Source: JAAYZQ01 sp034428935
GTDB taxonomy: Bacteria > Chloroflexota > Anaerolineae > JAAYZQ01
Reading direction: 5' to 3'
Length of the DNA: 64,000 bases
Assembly: GCA_034428935.1 (NCBI GenBank)
Contig: DAOUHB010000155.1
Span: 45,542-109,541 of the forward strand
Of this stretch, positions 41,000-49,732 are shown piece by piece. Positions within the stretch are counted from its first letter, which is position 1. Each line of letters opens with the position of its first letter. A program made the position numbers and the translations under genes. The notes under the pieces are model-generated. The model saw only the letters and a list, made by a program, of their open reading frames with translations, made no database searches and was not told where the DNA came from.

Positions 41000-42058
41000 C
41001 TAGCTGGCCAGGTAGTCGTCGATGGCCTTTTTGGCGATGCGGTAGCTGGTACCGATCTTCTTGGCCTTCAGCTCGCCCGAGTTGATGATGGACAGGACGT
41101 CGTCCTCGCCGACGCGCATGTAGGTCGCCGCCTCGGAGAGCGTCATGATGTCGGGGACGCCGGCGGCCGCCGGAGCAGCTCCGGCCTGGCTGGGCTGACC
41201 GCCCCCGCCGCCCGCCGCCTGGCTGATCATCTGGGCCATGGCTGCGCCCATGCCCACGCCGGCCCCCAGACCGACGCCCGCGCCCGACATGCCCTCGCCC
41301 CCTGCCTGGGCGGCTTCGCGGATGCCCCGCGCCGTCTGGAACTGCAGGTAGGCTTGCATGTCGCCGATGGCGCCCATGGAAGCGCGCTCGTCGATGGCCT
41401 TGGCCGTCTCTTCCGTGGGGCTGATCGAGTTCACGTACAGCGTCTTGAGCTGCACGCCCAGGTTGGCAAAGTCGTCCTGGACCTTGGCCTTGGCGCCCGC
41501 CCCGATCTCGTCAAAGAGGGCCGGCAGGTCAAAGAGGCCGCGGCCCATCTCGCCCAGGAGGTCGGTGAGCTTGGCGACAATGATCCCCCGCAGGAAGCGG
41601 GTGATCTGCGCCGTCTGGTAGATGCCCTGGGCGCCGACGATCTTGTTGACGAACAGCGACGGGTTATTTACCTGGAAGGAATAGGTGCCAAAGGCGCGCA
41701 GTCGCACCAGCCCCAGGTCGGCATCGCGCAGGGCCACCGGCTCGGCGGTGCCCCACTTCTCGTCCAGGAACTCGCGCATGTTGACGAAATAGACTTCGGC
41801 CGTAAAGGGCGTCTTCCCGCTGGTGGCCGCCTGGATCAGGTTGGTGAGCAGGGGGGCGTTGGCCGTGGTGATGGTGTGGCGCCCGGGACCAAACGCGTCG
41901 TAGGATTTACCGTCCCGGAAAAAGACTGCCGACTGGAACTCGCGGACGATGACCTGCGATCCGAAGCGAAAGTCCCCAGAGCCATACTCCGGCAGGCGCC
42001 GGACCATCTCGTCCTTTTGTTGGTTCGGTGCCTCAATAACGTCTATAATACGTGCCAT
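41000..42058 (-). CDS. SPFH-domain protein with C-terminal excisionase-like HTH
   Basis: 352 aa. N-terminal SPFH part (about 20-225: VREFQSAVFFRDGKSYDAFG, GPGRHTITTANAPLL), a Gly/Ala/Met-rich linker (about 240-295), then a ~50-residue C-terminal module MTLSEAATYMRVGEDDVLSI / KKIGTSYRIAKKAIDDYL that reads like a helix_turn_helix_17/excisionase fold. It has no membrane helix, unlike slipins. GACAGGAGGAAGGTA precedes the ATG. Related to the YdjI/virion-core-like SPFH group. It shares an operon with a coiled-coil protein (20-bp gap). Confidence 0.88.
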   Translation of the reverse strand: MARIIDVIEAPNQQKDEMVRRLPEYGSGDFRFGSQVIVREFQSAVFFRDGKSYDAFGPGRHTITTANAPLLTNLIQAATSGKTPFTAEVYFVNMREFLDEKWGTAEPVALRDADLGLVRLRAFGTYSFQVNNPSLFVNKIVGAQGIYQTAQITRFLRGIIVAKLTDLLGEMGRGLFDLPALFDEIGAGAKAKVQDDFANLGVQLKTLYVNSISPTEETAKAIDERASMGAIGDMQAYLQFQTARGIREAAQAGGEGMSGAGVGLGAGVGMGAAMAQMISQAAGGGGGQPSQAGAAPAAAGVPDIMTLSEAATYMRVGEDDVLSIINSGELKAKKIGTSYRIAKKAIDDYLAS

Positions 42059-42078
42059 TACCTTCCTCCTGTCCTTCG

Positions 42079-42639
42079 CTAGTAGGTCTCAGCCTGTAGA
42101 ATGGCTTCGTGGCGGTGATCGTAGCTGGTGTTGGCCTGGTTGATGGTCTCCACCAGGTCCTCGATGGCGTCGGCGACGCCCTCGCGGGCCGAGACGGCCG
42201 ACGCCACCAGGTCGACCTCCGCGGCCACTTCGTCTACAAAGGCCAGCATCTCGTTGTCGTATTCGTACAGGGCGTCGAGCTGTTCCTCTTTGACCTTCAC
42301 GGCGTCAAAAAGGCCGGCATAGCCGTAGGAGGCCGTTTTGATGCGATCGATGAGGAGTTGCAGCTTCAGTGCCGCACGCTCCAGGTCGTCGAGGTACTCG
42401 ATCAATGCCTGGCTGACCAGCTTGTTCTGCAGCTCGGTGATGCGCTTTCGCTGATCGTCGAGCTTGGTGGCCACCTGCATGCGCAACAGCTTGTCGGCTT
42501 CGCGCCGCAGCTCCTTCTGTTTGTAGCCTTTGTAGCCCGGGATCTTGGCCGCCAGGCTCTCCAGGCCACCGAGCGAAGCGTGGACGGTCTCTCGCAGATC
42601 TCCCGTCCCTTCCGGTTCCATGCTTTCCCCTTGGTCCAT
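42079..42639 (-). CDS. Coiled-coil protein paired with the SPFH gene
   Basis: 186 aa, almost all helical, no membrane segment. IPGYKGYKQKELRREADKLL and LVSQALIEYLDDLERAALKL suggest long amphipathic helices. GGGAGGGGAGAAC precedes the ATG. I do not recognise a named family. The tight spacing to the SPFH gene suggests the proteins interact. Confidence 0.75.
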   Translation of the reverse strand: MDQGESMEPEGTGDLRETVHASLGGLESLAAKIPGYKGYKQKELRREADKLLRMQVATKLDDQRKRITELQNKLVSQALIEYLDDLERAALKLQLLIDRIKTASYGYAGLFDAVKVKEEQLDALYEYDNEMLAFVDEVAAEVDLVASAVSAREGVADAIEDLVETINQANTSYDHRHEAILQAETY

Positions 42640-42751
42640 GGTTTGTTCTCCCCTCCCATCGGTTTGAAACTGATTTTGACACGCGGCGTGCCAGCCTGGA
42701 GCTTGATTCCGGGGTCACGCTGCTTTCGTGGTGCGGCTCTGAACCGCATCC

Positions 42752-42780
42752 ATTATACACCTATTTTACGCCACAGACAA
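42752..42780 (-). promoter_or_regulatory. Promoter of the coiled-coil/SPFH operon
   Basis: TTGTCT, 17-nt spacer, TATAAT on the minus strand; ~105-nt leader to 42639. Confidence 0.65.
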
Positions 42781-42830
42781 AAGAACGTTGCCCGGGCGAA
42801 TGGCATCAAGCTGACATTTGGCTGACAGGC

Positions 42831-43634
42831 CTAGACGCCCAGCCCCTGGAGCAGGTATCCCACCAGGTAGGCAATGCCCGCGGCCACGCCGCCGACCAAC
42901 AGCATCTCCAGCCCGCTGCGAAACCAGTTCCGCTCGGTGACAAAGACCTTGGCCGCGCCGAGGCCAAAGAGGGCCAGCCCCGAGAGGACGAGGGCCACAG
43001 GAAAAGAGACGGCAGGATCGATGGGTGCCACGAGGCCCAACAGGTAGACGAGCAGCGGCACAGCGCCGGCCAGCAGGAAGGATACAAAGGTCGCCATGGC
43101 GCTGCGGAGGGGTTGTCGATCGTCGGGCAGAAGGCCCAGCTCGTGAACCATCATGGCGTCGACCCACAGATCGTGGTCCTTGCTCTGAATCTCCATCAGC
43201 GCTTCGGCATCCTCCCGGCTGTAGCCCTTGGCCCGATAGATCTGGATCATCTCGACGAATTCCCCTTCGGGAAAATGCTCGATCTCCCACGTTTCCCGTT
43301 CTCGCTCCCGGTCGTAATATTCCCGCTCGCTTTTGAGCGAAAGAAAGGCGCCCGCGGCCATGGACAGCCCGTCGGCCAGGAGATTGGCCAGACCGAGGAT
43401 GAGGATGACGCCTGATCCGAGGTTGGCGCCCGACACACCGCTGACGATGGCAAAGGTGGTCACGATGCCATCCAGGCCCCCATAGACCATGTCGCCGATG
43501 TATTGGTGGCTGGTACCGCCGTGTTGCTCGACTGCCTGGGTGATGACGGCGGGAGTGTGGGCTGCGGCGGAGGCGGCCATGTCTTTTTCAGCGTAGGCCT
43601 TGCGTGCCTGATCCAGCCGCTTCATAAAGCTCAT
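42831..43634 (-). CDS. VIT1/CCC1-family iron/manganese transporter
   Basis: 267 aa. Five membrane helices; the first pair carries GDMVYGGLDGIVTTFAIVSGVSG and LGLANLLADGLSMAAGAFLS, the family's metal path. Between helices 2 and 3 is a Glu-rich cytosolic domain (EREYYDRERERETWEIEHFP, Met/Glu-rich) as in plant VIT1. Exports Fe2+ or Mn2+ from the cytoplasm in known members. CAGGAGGACCTGCT precedes the ATG. Confidence 0.92.
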   Translation of the reverse strand: MSFMKRLDQARKAYAEKDMAASAAAHTPAVITQAVEQHGGTSHQYIGDMVYGGLDGIVTTFAIVSGVSGANLGSGVILILGLANLLADGLSMAAGAFLSLKSEREYYDRERERETWEIEHFPEGEFVEMIQIYRAKGYSREDAEALMEIQSKDHDLWVDAMMVHELGLLPDDRQPLRSAMATFVSFLLAGAVPLLVYLLGLVAPIDPAVSFPVALVLSGLALFGLGAAKVFVTERNWFRSGLEMLLVGGVAAGIAYLVGYLLQGLGV

Positions 43635-43666
43635 AGCAGGTCCTCCTGGTGATCGTTGTGCAGCAC

Positions 43667-43695
43667 ATTATACCTTGCCTGGTTGAGGCCGGCAA
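43667..43695 (-). promoter_or_regulatory. Promoter of the VIT1/CCC1 transporter gene
   Basis: TTGCCG, 17-nt spacer, TATAAT on the minus strand, ~35 bp before the start. No clear metal-regulator box seen. Confidence 0.65.
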
Positions 43696-43799
43696 ATGGC
43701 CCGCCTCCCCTGCCCTGGCGGATCACCTGGCTTGTCCGGCTGTGCGCAAAATTCAAAACTGTGGTACAATGGAGACGGAACGTCGTGCGGAGGAAACAG

Positions 43800-44252
43800 A
43801 TGCCAAACATCTCAGCGGAGCCCCCTGGCGAGTGGCTGGCACGCTGGCGTGTGGCTCGCGCCACCGTCGTAGCGGCCAGCAGTTGGATCCTGACCTTGCC
43901 CGTGTTGGCTCGATTGTTGAACTGGCACAGGCAAACGGCCACCTGGATCCAGAACATCCTGGGACCGATAAGCGGCCTGATCTGGGGGCGCATCGGCTGG
44001 GTTGGCGTCCGGCGCTATGGCTTTAGCAACGAAGACGCCTTTCTGGCCGGCGGCCTGGCGGGTGCCGTTGCGCCCACCGTGGAGCTGACCCTGCGGCGCC
44101 TGGGCTGGCCTCCCGGCCCGGATGCTGGCTCGGAGCTTGAAGGTGAGCGACCTTCCCTGGCCGCCTATCCCCTGGCCTGGTTCTGGGGCTTTGTCTTTGG
44201 CGGCCTCGTCGCCGCCCTGGGCGCAATCGCCGCTCGCCTGGCTCGCGACTAG
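43800..44252 (+). CDS. Small membrane protein, unknown
   Basis: 150 aa from ATG 43800 (CGGAGGAAACAG upstream). Helices near 20-40, 60-75 and 120-145. Acidic/basic loops, no known motif. A TACAAT -10 lies at 43765-43770 without a good -35. It is followed by the SGNH gene after 3 bp. Confidence 0.65.
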   Translation: MPNISAEPPGEWLARWRVARATVVAASSWILTLPVLARLLNWHRQTATWIQNILGPISGLIWGRIGWVGVRRYGFSNEDAFLAGGLAGAVAPTVELTLRRLGWPPGPDAGSELEGERPSLAAYPLAWFWGFVFGGLVAALGAIAARLARD

Positions 44253-44255
44253 TTC

Positions 44256-45719
44256 ATGGACAATAGCGTCTATCTTTTTGCCGGCGATAGCCTCGTCGAA
44301 GGTGCCTATGGCGAGAGCTATGTCGAGGGTGTGTTCGAGGCGCTTGCCGCGAAGAACCCGGAGTCCGAACCCAAGGTGATCAATGCCGGCCGCAGCGGCG
44401 ACACGGTCTCGGCGCTCGAGGGCCGCATCGACCACCTCTTGCAAGAATACCGGCCCGACTGGGTCGTTCTGGCCGTGGGCATCAACGACGTCTGGTGGCC
44501 CTGGCTCGCCGGCCACAGCCTGGGATGGAGGATCGGGCTGGCGATCCGCAGCCTGCGCACCGGCCAGCGGGCAACCCCCGACCTCGATCAGTTTGCTGCC
44601 GCCTACCGTTCCCTCATCGACCGCTGCCGCCGGGCAGGGGCGCGCGTACTGGCCTGCACCGTGGGGCCCATCGGCGAGCAGATCTCTTTGCCCCTCAACC
44701 AGCAGGTGGCCCGCCTGAACGGCGTGATCAAGCACGTCGTGGCCGAGCAGCAGGTCCCCCTGGCCGACGTCTGGCAGGCTTCCGTGGAAAAGCTCTCGGC
44801 CCTGCCGCGCGGCTCCGGCTACTTTTCCGGTGAGTGGCTCTTTGCCTGGATGGATCGCAGGCGCTATGCCGCGACCGGCGCCGAGGCCATGGCCCAGCGC
44901 CGCGGGCTGCACCTGACCTTTGACGGCGTCCACCTCACCGCTCGTGGCGCCGCCCTCTGGTCCCGGACCATCGTCGATGCCCTGGAGCGAGCCGAAGGGG
45001 CAGAGACGCGCACGTCCCCTGTGGTGCCCGCCCACGTGGAACTTGCGCGCTGGAACCAGGGACCCCTCGAGGTTAGCTGTAGCCCCGGCTGGGAGCCCCG
45101 GGCCCGGGTACTGGCCGGCTGGCTGGGCCAGGCCTACGAGTCGCTGGCCTCGCTGTCTGGCGTCCGTCCGGCGATCCATCTGGCGGTACTCAATGAGCTG
45201 CACTGGCTCAAGAGTGCCAGTCCCGGGGCCTACCCCGCGCCCCGCTCCTTGTGGGACGGCGAGCAGGGCACGCTGTTTGTGCCCAGCGCCTACGAGGAGG
45301 ACTACCAGCGAGCTCTCGGGCTTCCCGAGGCAGTGTCCGGCGCCACGGCGTGGCCGGTGGCCCTGGCCCAGCTCGGGGAGCCTGCCAAGGTGACGTCCCT
45401 GGCCGACCTCCTCGCCCTGGAGGAGATGGCCCGCCTCTTCTTGCAGGACTTGCGGGTCGCCCCCGCCGACCCTGCCCTGGTGCGCCTGTTGGCTGCCTAC
45501 CTGGCTCAGATCGTGCTCCACGAGCCCGAAAGCGAGGCCGGCGGCCTGCTGGGCCCCTGGGATGAATGGAGTGCCGCCCTGGCCCGGGCAGGCAACCCCG
45601 ATGGCCGCATCCGCCGGCAGGCAGCCAGGCTCTACAGGCAGCATGGCCGGGACCTCGTCCCGTCGGTCACCGGTGGCCAGCCGGCAAGCGAGGTGGCAGC
45701 CCTGGCCCGCCAGGCCTGA
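44256..45719 (+). CDS. SGNH/GDSL-family hydrolase with unknown C-terminal domain
   Basis: 487 aa. N-terminal SGNH esterase fold (about 1-245): block I AGDSLVEGA with the Ser, block II Gly in NAGRSGDT, block III GINDVW with the Asn, block V DGVHLTARG with the Asp/His. The ~240-residue C-terminal part (from about 255) is not a family I know. No signal peptide, so probably cytoplasmic. Substrate unknown. Confidence 0.85.
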   Translation: MDNSVYLFAGDSLVEGAYGESYVEGVFEALAAKNPESEPKVINAGRSGDTVSALEGRIDHLLQEYRPDWVVLAVGINDVWWPWLAGHSLGWRIGLAIRSLRTGQRATPDLDQFAAAYRSLIDRCRRAGARVLACTVGPIGEQISLPLNQQVARLNGVIKHVVAEQQVPLADVWQASVEKLSALPRGSGYFSGEWLFAWMDRRRYAATGAEAMAQRRGLHLTFDGVHLTARGAALWSRTIVDALERAEGAETRTSPVVPAHVELARWNQGPLEVSCSPGWEPRARVLAGWLGQAYESLASLSGVRPAIHLAVLNELHWLKSASPGAYPAPRSLWDGEQGTLFVPSAYEEDYQRALGLPEAVSGATAWPVALAQLGEPAKVTSLADLLALEEMARLFLQDLRVAPADPALVRLLAAYLAQIVLHEPESEAGGLLGPWDEWSAALARAGNPDGRIRRQAARLYRQHGRDLVPSVTGGQPASEVAALARQA

Positions 45720-45737
45720 CCTGCCATGTGCGGCGGT

Positions 45738-45760
45738 CAGGCGGTCACTGTGGCCGCCTG
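45738..45760 (+). terminator. Hairpin after the SGNH gene
   Basis: CAGGCGG (45738-45744) pairs with CCGCCTG (45754-45760) around a 9-nt loop; no T-run. Confidence 0.3.
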
Positions 45761-45878
45761 CACCGCGATTTGACGGGCATACCCGGGCCGCAGGCGGCGA
45801 TCCCCCGCGCTGCCAGCGTCCGTTTGAACCAACCGGGCGCCGAGCGCGCACTCCGAATCTCGATCCCAGGAGGTGACC

Positions 45879-47627
45879 ATGGTGCCGGCCAGGTTGCTGG
45901 TGGCCCTCGCCCTGCTGTCGTCGATCTCGCCCGTCGCTGCTTCCCTGCCAGATGCGCGGGCCGTGCCCGCAGAGGAAGTAGTCTATCAGCTTTTGCTAAA
46001 CCCCGGCCTCGAAGAATACGAGGCGCCCTACGGGCAATTCCAGGGCGTTGCCTGCCAGGTTGCCAGCGGCTGGCAGCGCTTCTGGACCGGCGAGGGCCAG
46101 CCCTGCTGGACCGACACCCGCGCCTTTGCCGCGAGCGAGCTGGGCGGCGGTTGGGTAGAGAGGATCGAGGGCGAGACCTCGCAGATGATCCTCTCGACAG
46201 AGCCCTACGACGCCGGCTTGTGGCAGCAGGTTGGCGGCCTGGTGCCCGGCAAGGGATATGGTTTTGCCGCCGCCATGCTGACCATCTTTCAGACTTCGGC
46301 CCAGGAACCGGTCGATGGCACGATGATCAAGCAGGTGGGTATCGATCCCACAGGTGGCACCAATCCCCTGTCGCCCGACGTCGTCTGGAGCCCGCCCGAC
46401 GACCACGACCAGGGGCCCTGGGACGTGGACAGCGTTACGGCGGCCCATGCCGTGTCGTCGACGATGACCGTCTTTATCCGGGTGAACAGCCTTTATCCCT
46501 CAGGGGGGCTGCCGTTGCTCAACCTCAGCTTCCTCGACTCGGCCATCCTGGCCGAGACGGGGACGGTGGCCGCCGTCGCCCCGGCCCTGACCGCCGAGGC
46601 GAGCTTCCAGGTGCGCTGGGACAACGCCGTGCCCTCGCCCGGTGGGAAAATCCGCTGGTACGACGTGCAATGGCTGGACGAGGCCGAGGGCACGTGGCAC
46701 GACTGGCTCACCAGGACCGAGGAGACAGCTGACACCTTTGCCGGGACGCCCGGACATGCGTATCGTTTTCGGGCCAGGGTCTGGCAAAAGTATCCCAACG
46801 GGGCGCACCTCTGTAGCCCCTACGCGCCCGAGGGGGATGCGCGGACGTGCGTTGCCTGCTCGGAGGTGCATGGGCGAGTGCTCGCCCACGACGGGCGGCC
46901 GCTGGTCGGGGCGACTATGGCCCTGTCGGGGACCGTCTACGCGGCGGCAAGCCAGGCCGACGGGGCATACAGCCTCACCTTTCCGACCACGGCCCAACCG
47001 GGAAGCGTCACCGCATCGCTGAATGGATGGTCTTCGCCGCCGCCCCTGTTCGACCTGGCCCTCGCCCCGCAAGAGTCCCAGGCCATGACCTGGACGCTGA
47101 CCCTGCCGGGCGATGCCATGGCAAACGGCGATTTCGAGACCGGGCTGGACGGCTGGTTGCCGGGGTCAGGGGCCGCGGCCGTGGCCCAGCCCGTGCACAC
47201 GGGCCGAGGGGCGCTCGAGCTGTCGGGCGCCGCGCAGCCGGCCAGCGCCCGACAGGCGACTGCGGTGTCCGGCGCCTGGGAGCCGGCCCTGGCCTTCTGG
47301 TACCGTCCGGAGGCTGCCGGCGCCGGCGACGCCCTCGAGGTGGTGGTGGCGGTCACAGGCAACGCTGCGGCGACGGCGCCCCTCACCGGCACCCTGCCCG
47401 TGACCACGAACCAGGTCCTGACCCCCTCCCTGGAGGCCACCGGCTGGCAGTTCTTTTCCTGGCAGCCGGGCCCTCCCGGCGCATTGCTGACCGGCACCGT
47501 CACAGTCGAGTTTCGCCTGCTCGAGGACGGCCAGGACCCGGTGGCGGCCGTCTACCTGGACGAGGTGCGCCTGGCGCCTACCCCCGGAGGGCCGTTCAGG
47601 GCCTACCTGCCGCTGCTCAGCCGTTAG
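45879..47627 (+). CDS. Secreted multidomain protein ending in an LPLL motif
   Basis: 582 aa from ATG 45879, directly after AGGAGGTGACC. Signal peptide (about 1-24), a carbohydrate-binding-like beta domain (about 35-230), a fibronectin III-like domain (about 235-315), a carboxypeptidase-regulatory-like beta domain (about 325-405: VHGRVLAHDGRPLVGATMAL), another jelly-roll-like domain (about 410-565: NGDFETGLDGWLPG), and the end FRAYLPLLSR. No enzyme motif. Likely a surface-attached binding protein. Confidence 0.8.
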   Translation: MVPARLLVALALLSSISPVAASLPDARAVPAEEVVYQLLLNPGLEEYEAPYGQFQGVACQVASGWQRFWTGEGQPCWTDTRAFAASELGGGWVERIEGETSQMILSTEPYDAGLWQQVGGLVPGKGYGFAAAMLTIFQTSAQEPVDGTMIKQVGIDPTGGTNPLSPDVVWSPPDDHDQGPWDVDSVTAAHAVSSTMTVFIRVNSLYPSGGLPLLNLSFLDSAILAETGTVAAVAPALTAEASFQVRWDNAVPSPGGKIRWYDVQWLDEAEGTWHDWLTRTEETADTFAGTPGHAYRFRARVWQKYPNGAHLCSPYAPEGDARTCVACSEVHGRVLAHDGRPLVGATMALSGTVYAAASQADGAYSLTFPTTAQPGSVTASLNGWSSPPPLFDLALAPQESQAMTWTLTLPGDAMANGDFETGLDGWLPGSGAAAVAQPVHTGRGALELSGAAQPASARQATAVSGAWEPALAFWYRPEAAGAGDALEVVVAVTGNAAATAPLTGTLPVTTNQVLTPSLEATGWQFFSWQPGPPGALLTGTVTVEFRLLEDGQDPVAAVYLDEVRLAPTPGGPFRAYLPLLSR

Positions 47628-47634
47628 CTCCAGT

Positions 47635-47651
47635 ACGCCGGTGGCGTTTTT
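47635..47651 (+). terminator. Intrinsic terminator after the secreted protein gene
   Basis: ACGCC (47635-47639) pairs with GGCGT (47643-47647) around GGT, then TTTT. Confidence 0.55.
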
Positions 47652-47654
47652 CCC

Positions 47655-47678
47655 ACCCGGCGAAAAATGTGTTAAAAT
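47655..47678 (+). promoter_or_regulatory. Weak promoter candidate for the adenosine-specific kinase operon
   Basis: TAAAAT (47673-47678) is a fair -10; TTCCCA 17 nt upstream is a poor -35. The start codon of the next gene lies ~37 bp downstream. Confidence 0.35.
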
Positions 47679-47714
47679 AGACCCCATTCATCAACCGTCG
47701 GGGGAGGATCTGCC

Positions 47715-48200
47715 ATGGAGCTGAAGCTTGTGCCGGTGGAAAAGCCGGAGGCGATCAACTTTATCCTGGGCCAGACGCACTTTATCAAGAGCGTCGAGGA
47801 TATTCACGAGGCAATGGTCAACACCGTGCCCGGCATCAAGTTCGGACTGGCCTTCAACGAGGCCTCGGGCGAGTGCCTGGTGCGCCTGACGGGCACCGAC
47901 GATGCCATGATCGAGCTGGCCAAAAAGAACGCCGCGGCCATCGCCGCCGGCCACGTATTCATCGTCTTCTTGGGTGAGGGCTTTTATCCCATCAACGTCT
48001 TGAACGCCCTCAAGATGGTGCCCGAGGTGTGCCACATCTACTGCGCTACCGCCAACCCCACCGAGGTGGTGGTGGCCGAGACCGATCTGGGCCGCGGTGT
48101 CCTGGGGGTCGTCGATGGCTTCTCGCCCAAGGGCGTCGAGGACGATCGGGGATTGGCCTGGCGCAAGGGCTTCTTGCGCTCCATCGGCTACAAGCTGTAA
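47715..48200 (+). CDS. Adenosine-specific kinase family protein
   Basis: 161 aa, full length. ILGQTHFIKSVEDIHEAMV, GLAFNEASG, AAAIAAGHVFIVFLGEGFYP and CHIYCATANPTEVVVAET match the adenosine-specific kinase family (Adenosine_kin), better known from archaea and thermophiles. The reaction assigned to the family is adenosine phosphorylation. GGGGGAGG precedes the ATG. Confidence 0.92.
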   Translation: MELKLVPVEKPEAINFILGQTHFIKSVEDIHEAMVNTVPGIKFGLAFNEASGECLVRLTGTDDAMIELAKKNAAAIAAGHVFIVFLGEGFYPINVLNALKMVPEVCHIYCATANPTEVVVAETDLGRGVLGVVDGFSPKGVEDDRGLAWRKGFLRSIGYKL

Positions 48201-48214
48201 GGTCTGATCGGGAT

Positions 48215-49138
48215 TTGAGCCACAGCGTGCTCTTCTTGTTTCTCGACGGGGTTGGATTGGCGCCCTCCGGGTCCGGCAACCCGTTGAGCGGCGTGCCCAT
48301 GCCGCACCTGGGGCGCCTGCTCGGCGGGCCGCTGGTCCAGGAGACCGTGGACGGCCTCGCGGCCCGCGACACGCTCGTCCTGCGGGCCGTCGACGCCTGC
48401 CTGGGCGTGCCCGGCCTGCCCCAGAGCGCCACCGGCCAGACCGCGCTCTTTACCGGGGTAAACGCCGCGGCGCTCCTGGGTGAGCACGTCACCGCCCACC
48501 CGACGGCCCGTCTGCGGGAGGTCATTGCCGAGCACAGCATCCTGAAGCGCGCCGTCGAGGCCGGCAAGCGGGCCCTTTTCGCCAACGCCCACTCCGAGCG
48601 GTTCTGGCAGAAGGTCCGCGAGGGCAAGGGCCGCCTGGCGGCCTCGACGCTGACGGCCATGGCCGCCGGCCTGGAGATTCCGACCCTCGAGGATCTGGTC
48701 CGGGGGCGCGCGGTGTTGTGGGACATCACCCACGAGATCGCCTCGACCCACATGGGTTACGAGCTGCCCCTGGTAGAGCCCGCCGAGGCCGGGAAGCGGC
48801 TGGCCCGCCTGGCCGCCGAGTTCGACCTGCTCCTCTTCGAGTCCTTTCTGCCCGACCTGGCCGGGCACCGCCGCATCGAGCCCGCGTGGGTGCTCGGCAT
48901 CCTGGACGATTTCCTGGGAGGCGTGCTGGCCCACCGCTCGCCAGGGACGACGCTGGTGCTGTGCAGCGATCACGGCAACCTGGAGGATACGACGACCAAG
49001 ACGCACACGACCAACCCGGTGCCCCTCCTGGCCATAGGGCCGGGGGCGGCTCGCTTCCGGCAGGCCACGGCCATCACCGACGTGGCGCCGGCCATCCTGG
49101 GACTGTTGGTGGAGGAAGCGGCCGGAGGCACACCATGA
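48215..49138 (+). CDS. Alkaline phosphatase-superfamily metalloenzyme
   Basis: 307 aa from TTG 48215; GTG 48227 is a possible alternative, and neither has a strong ribosome site. Metal motifs of the phosphoglycerate mutase/phosphopentomutase branch: FLFLDGVGLA, the Ser/Thr nucleophile region SATGQTALFTG, CSDHGNLED and THTTNPVPLL. Likely a phosphohydrolase or mutase; the substrate is unknown. It overlaps the HD gene by 4 bp. Confidence 0.85.
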   Translation: MSHSVLFLFLDGVGLAPSGSGNPLSGVPMPHLGRLLGGPLVQETVDGLAARDTLVLRAVDACLGVPGLPQSATGQTALFTGVNAAALLGEHVTAHPTARLREVIAEHSILKRAVEAGKRALFANAHSERFWQKVREGKGRLAASTLTAMAAGLEIPTLEDLVRGRAVLWDITHEIASTHMGYELPLVEPAEAGKRLARLAAEFDLLLFESFLPDLAGHRRIEPAWVLGILDDFLGGVLAHRSPGTTLVLCSDHGNLEDTTTKTHTTNPVPLLAIGPGAARFRQATAITDVAPAILGLLVEEAAGGTP

Positions 49139-49722
49139 CCGACCTACAGGCCGTGGCCGAGCTGTTGCTGGAGAGCGCCACCCTCAAGCGCATGCCCCGC
49201 GCAGGTTGGGCCATGCGCGGCGTGCCCTACATTGAAAGCGTCGCCGAGCATAGCTTTGGCGTGGTCCTGGTGGCCCTGGCCCTGGTAGACGTGCTGGAGG
49301 ACGGCGCCGGGGCGGAGGAGCCGGGCCTCGACCTGGAGAAGGTGCTCATCATGGCCCTGCTCCACGACCTGGCCGAAGCGCGGCTGACCGACCTGCCGGC
49401 GTCGGCCGCCCGCCTCATTCCCGAAGAGGTCAAGAGCCGGGCCGAGGAAGAGGCGCTGGCTGGCATGCTGGCGCCCCTGCCGGGGGCCGGGCGCCTGCGG
49501 GCGCTGTGGCAAGAGTTCGAGGATCGGGCCAGTCCCGAGGGCCGGCTGGTGCGCGACGCGGACAAGCTGGAGATGATGGTCCAGTGCCTGCGCTACGAGC
49601 AGGCGGGCAGCCGCGGGCTGGACGAGTTCTGGGAGGCCGTGGACCACCTGAACTGGCACTATCGCGCCTCCGGGGAGATCTATGCCCGGCTCAGGTCGCT
49701 GCGGCCTGGCAACGGAGCGTGA
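49135..49722 (+). CDS. HD-domain phosphohydrolase (YfbR-like)
   Basis: 195 aa. HD metal ligands His39 (SVAEHSFG), His77-Asp78 (LLHDLAEA) and a downstream Asp in RDADKLEMMV. The pattern matches HD_3/5'-deoxynucleotidase YfbR-like enzymes, which remove phosphate from dNMPs. Coupled to the metalloenzyme through ATGA; together with the adenosine kinase-like gene this suggests a nucleotide/nucleoside salvage cluster. Confidence 0.88.
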   Translation: MTDLQAVAELLLESATLKRMPRAGWAMRGVPYIESVAEHSFGVVLVALALVDVLEDGAGAEEPGLDLEKVLIMALLHDLAEARLTDLPASAARLIPEEVKSRAEEEALAGMLAPLPGAGRLRALWQEFEDRASPEGRLVRDADKLEMMVQCLRYEQAGSRGLDEFWEAVDHLNWHYRASGEIYARLRSLRPGNGA

Positions 49723-49732
49723 GGAGGCCGGC

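Noticed and set aside
43812..45851. 679-codon open frame on the minus strand opposite the SGNH gene
   Set aside because: The plus strand carries a complete SGNH motif set; this frame has none.
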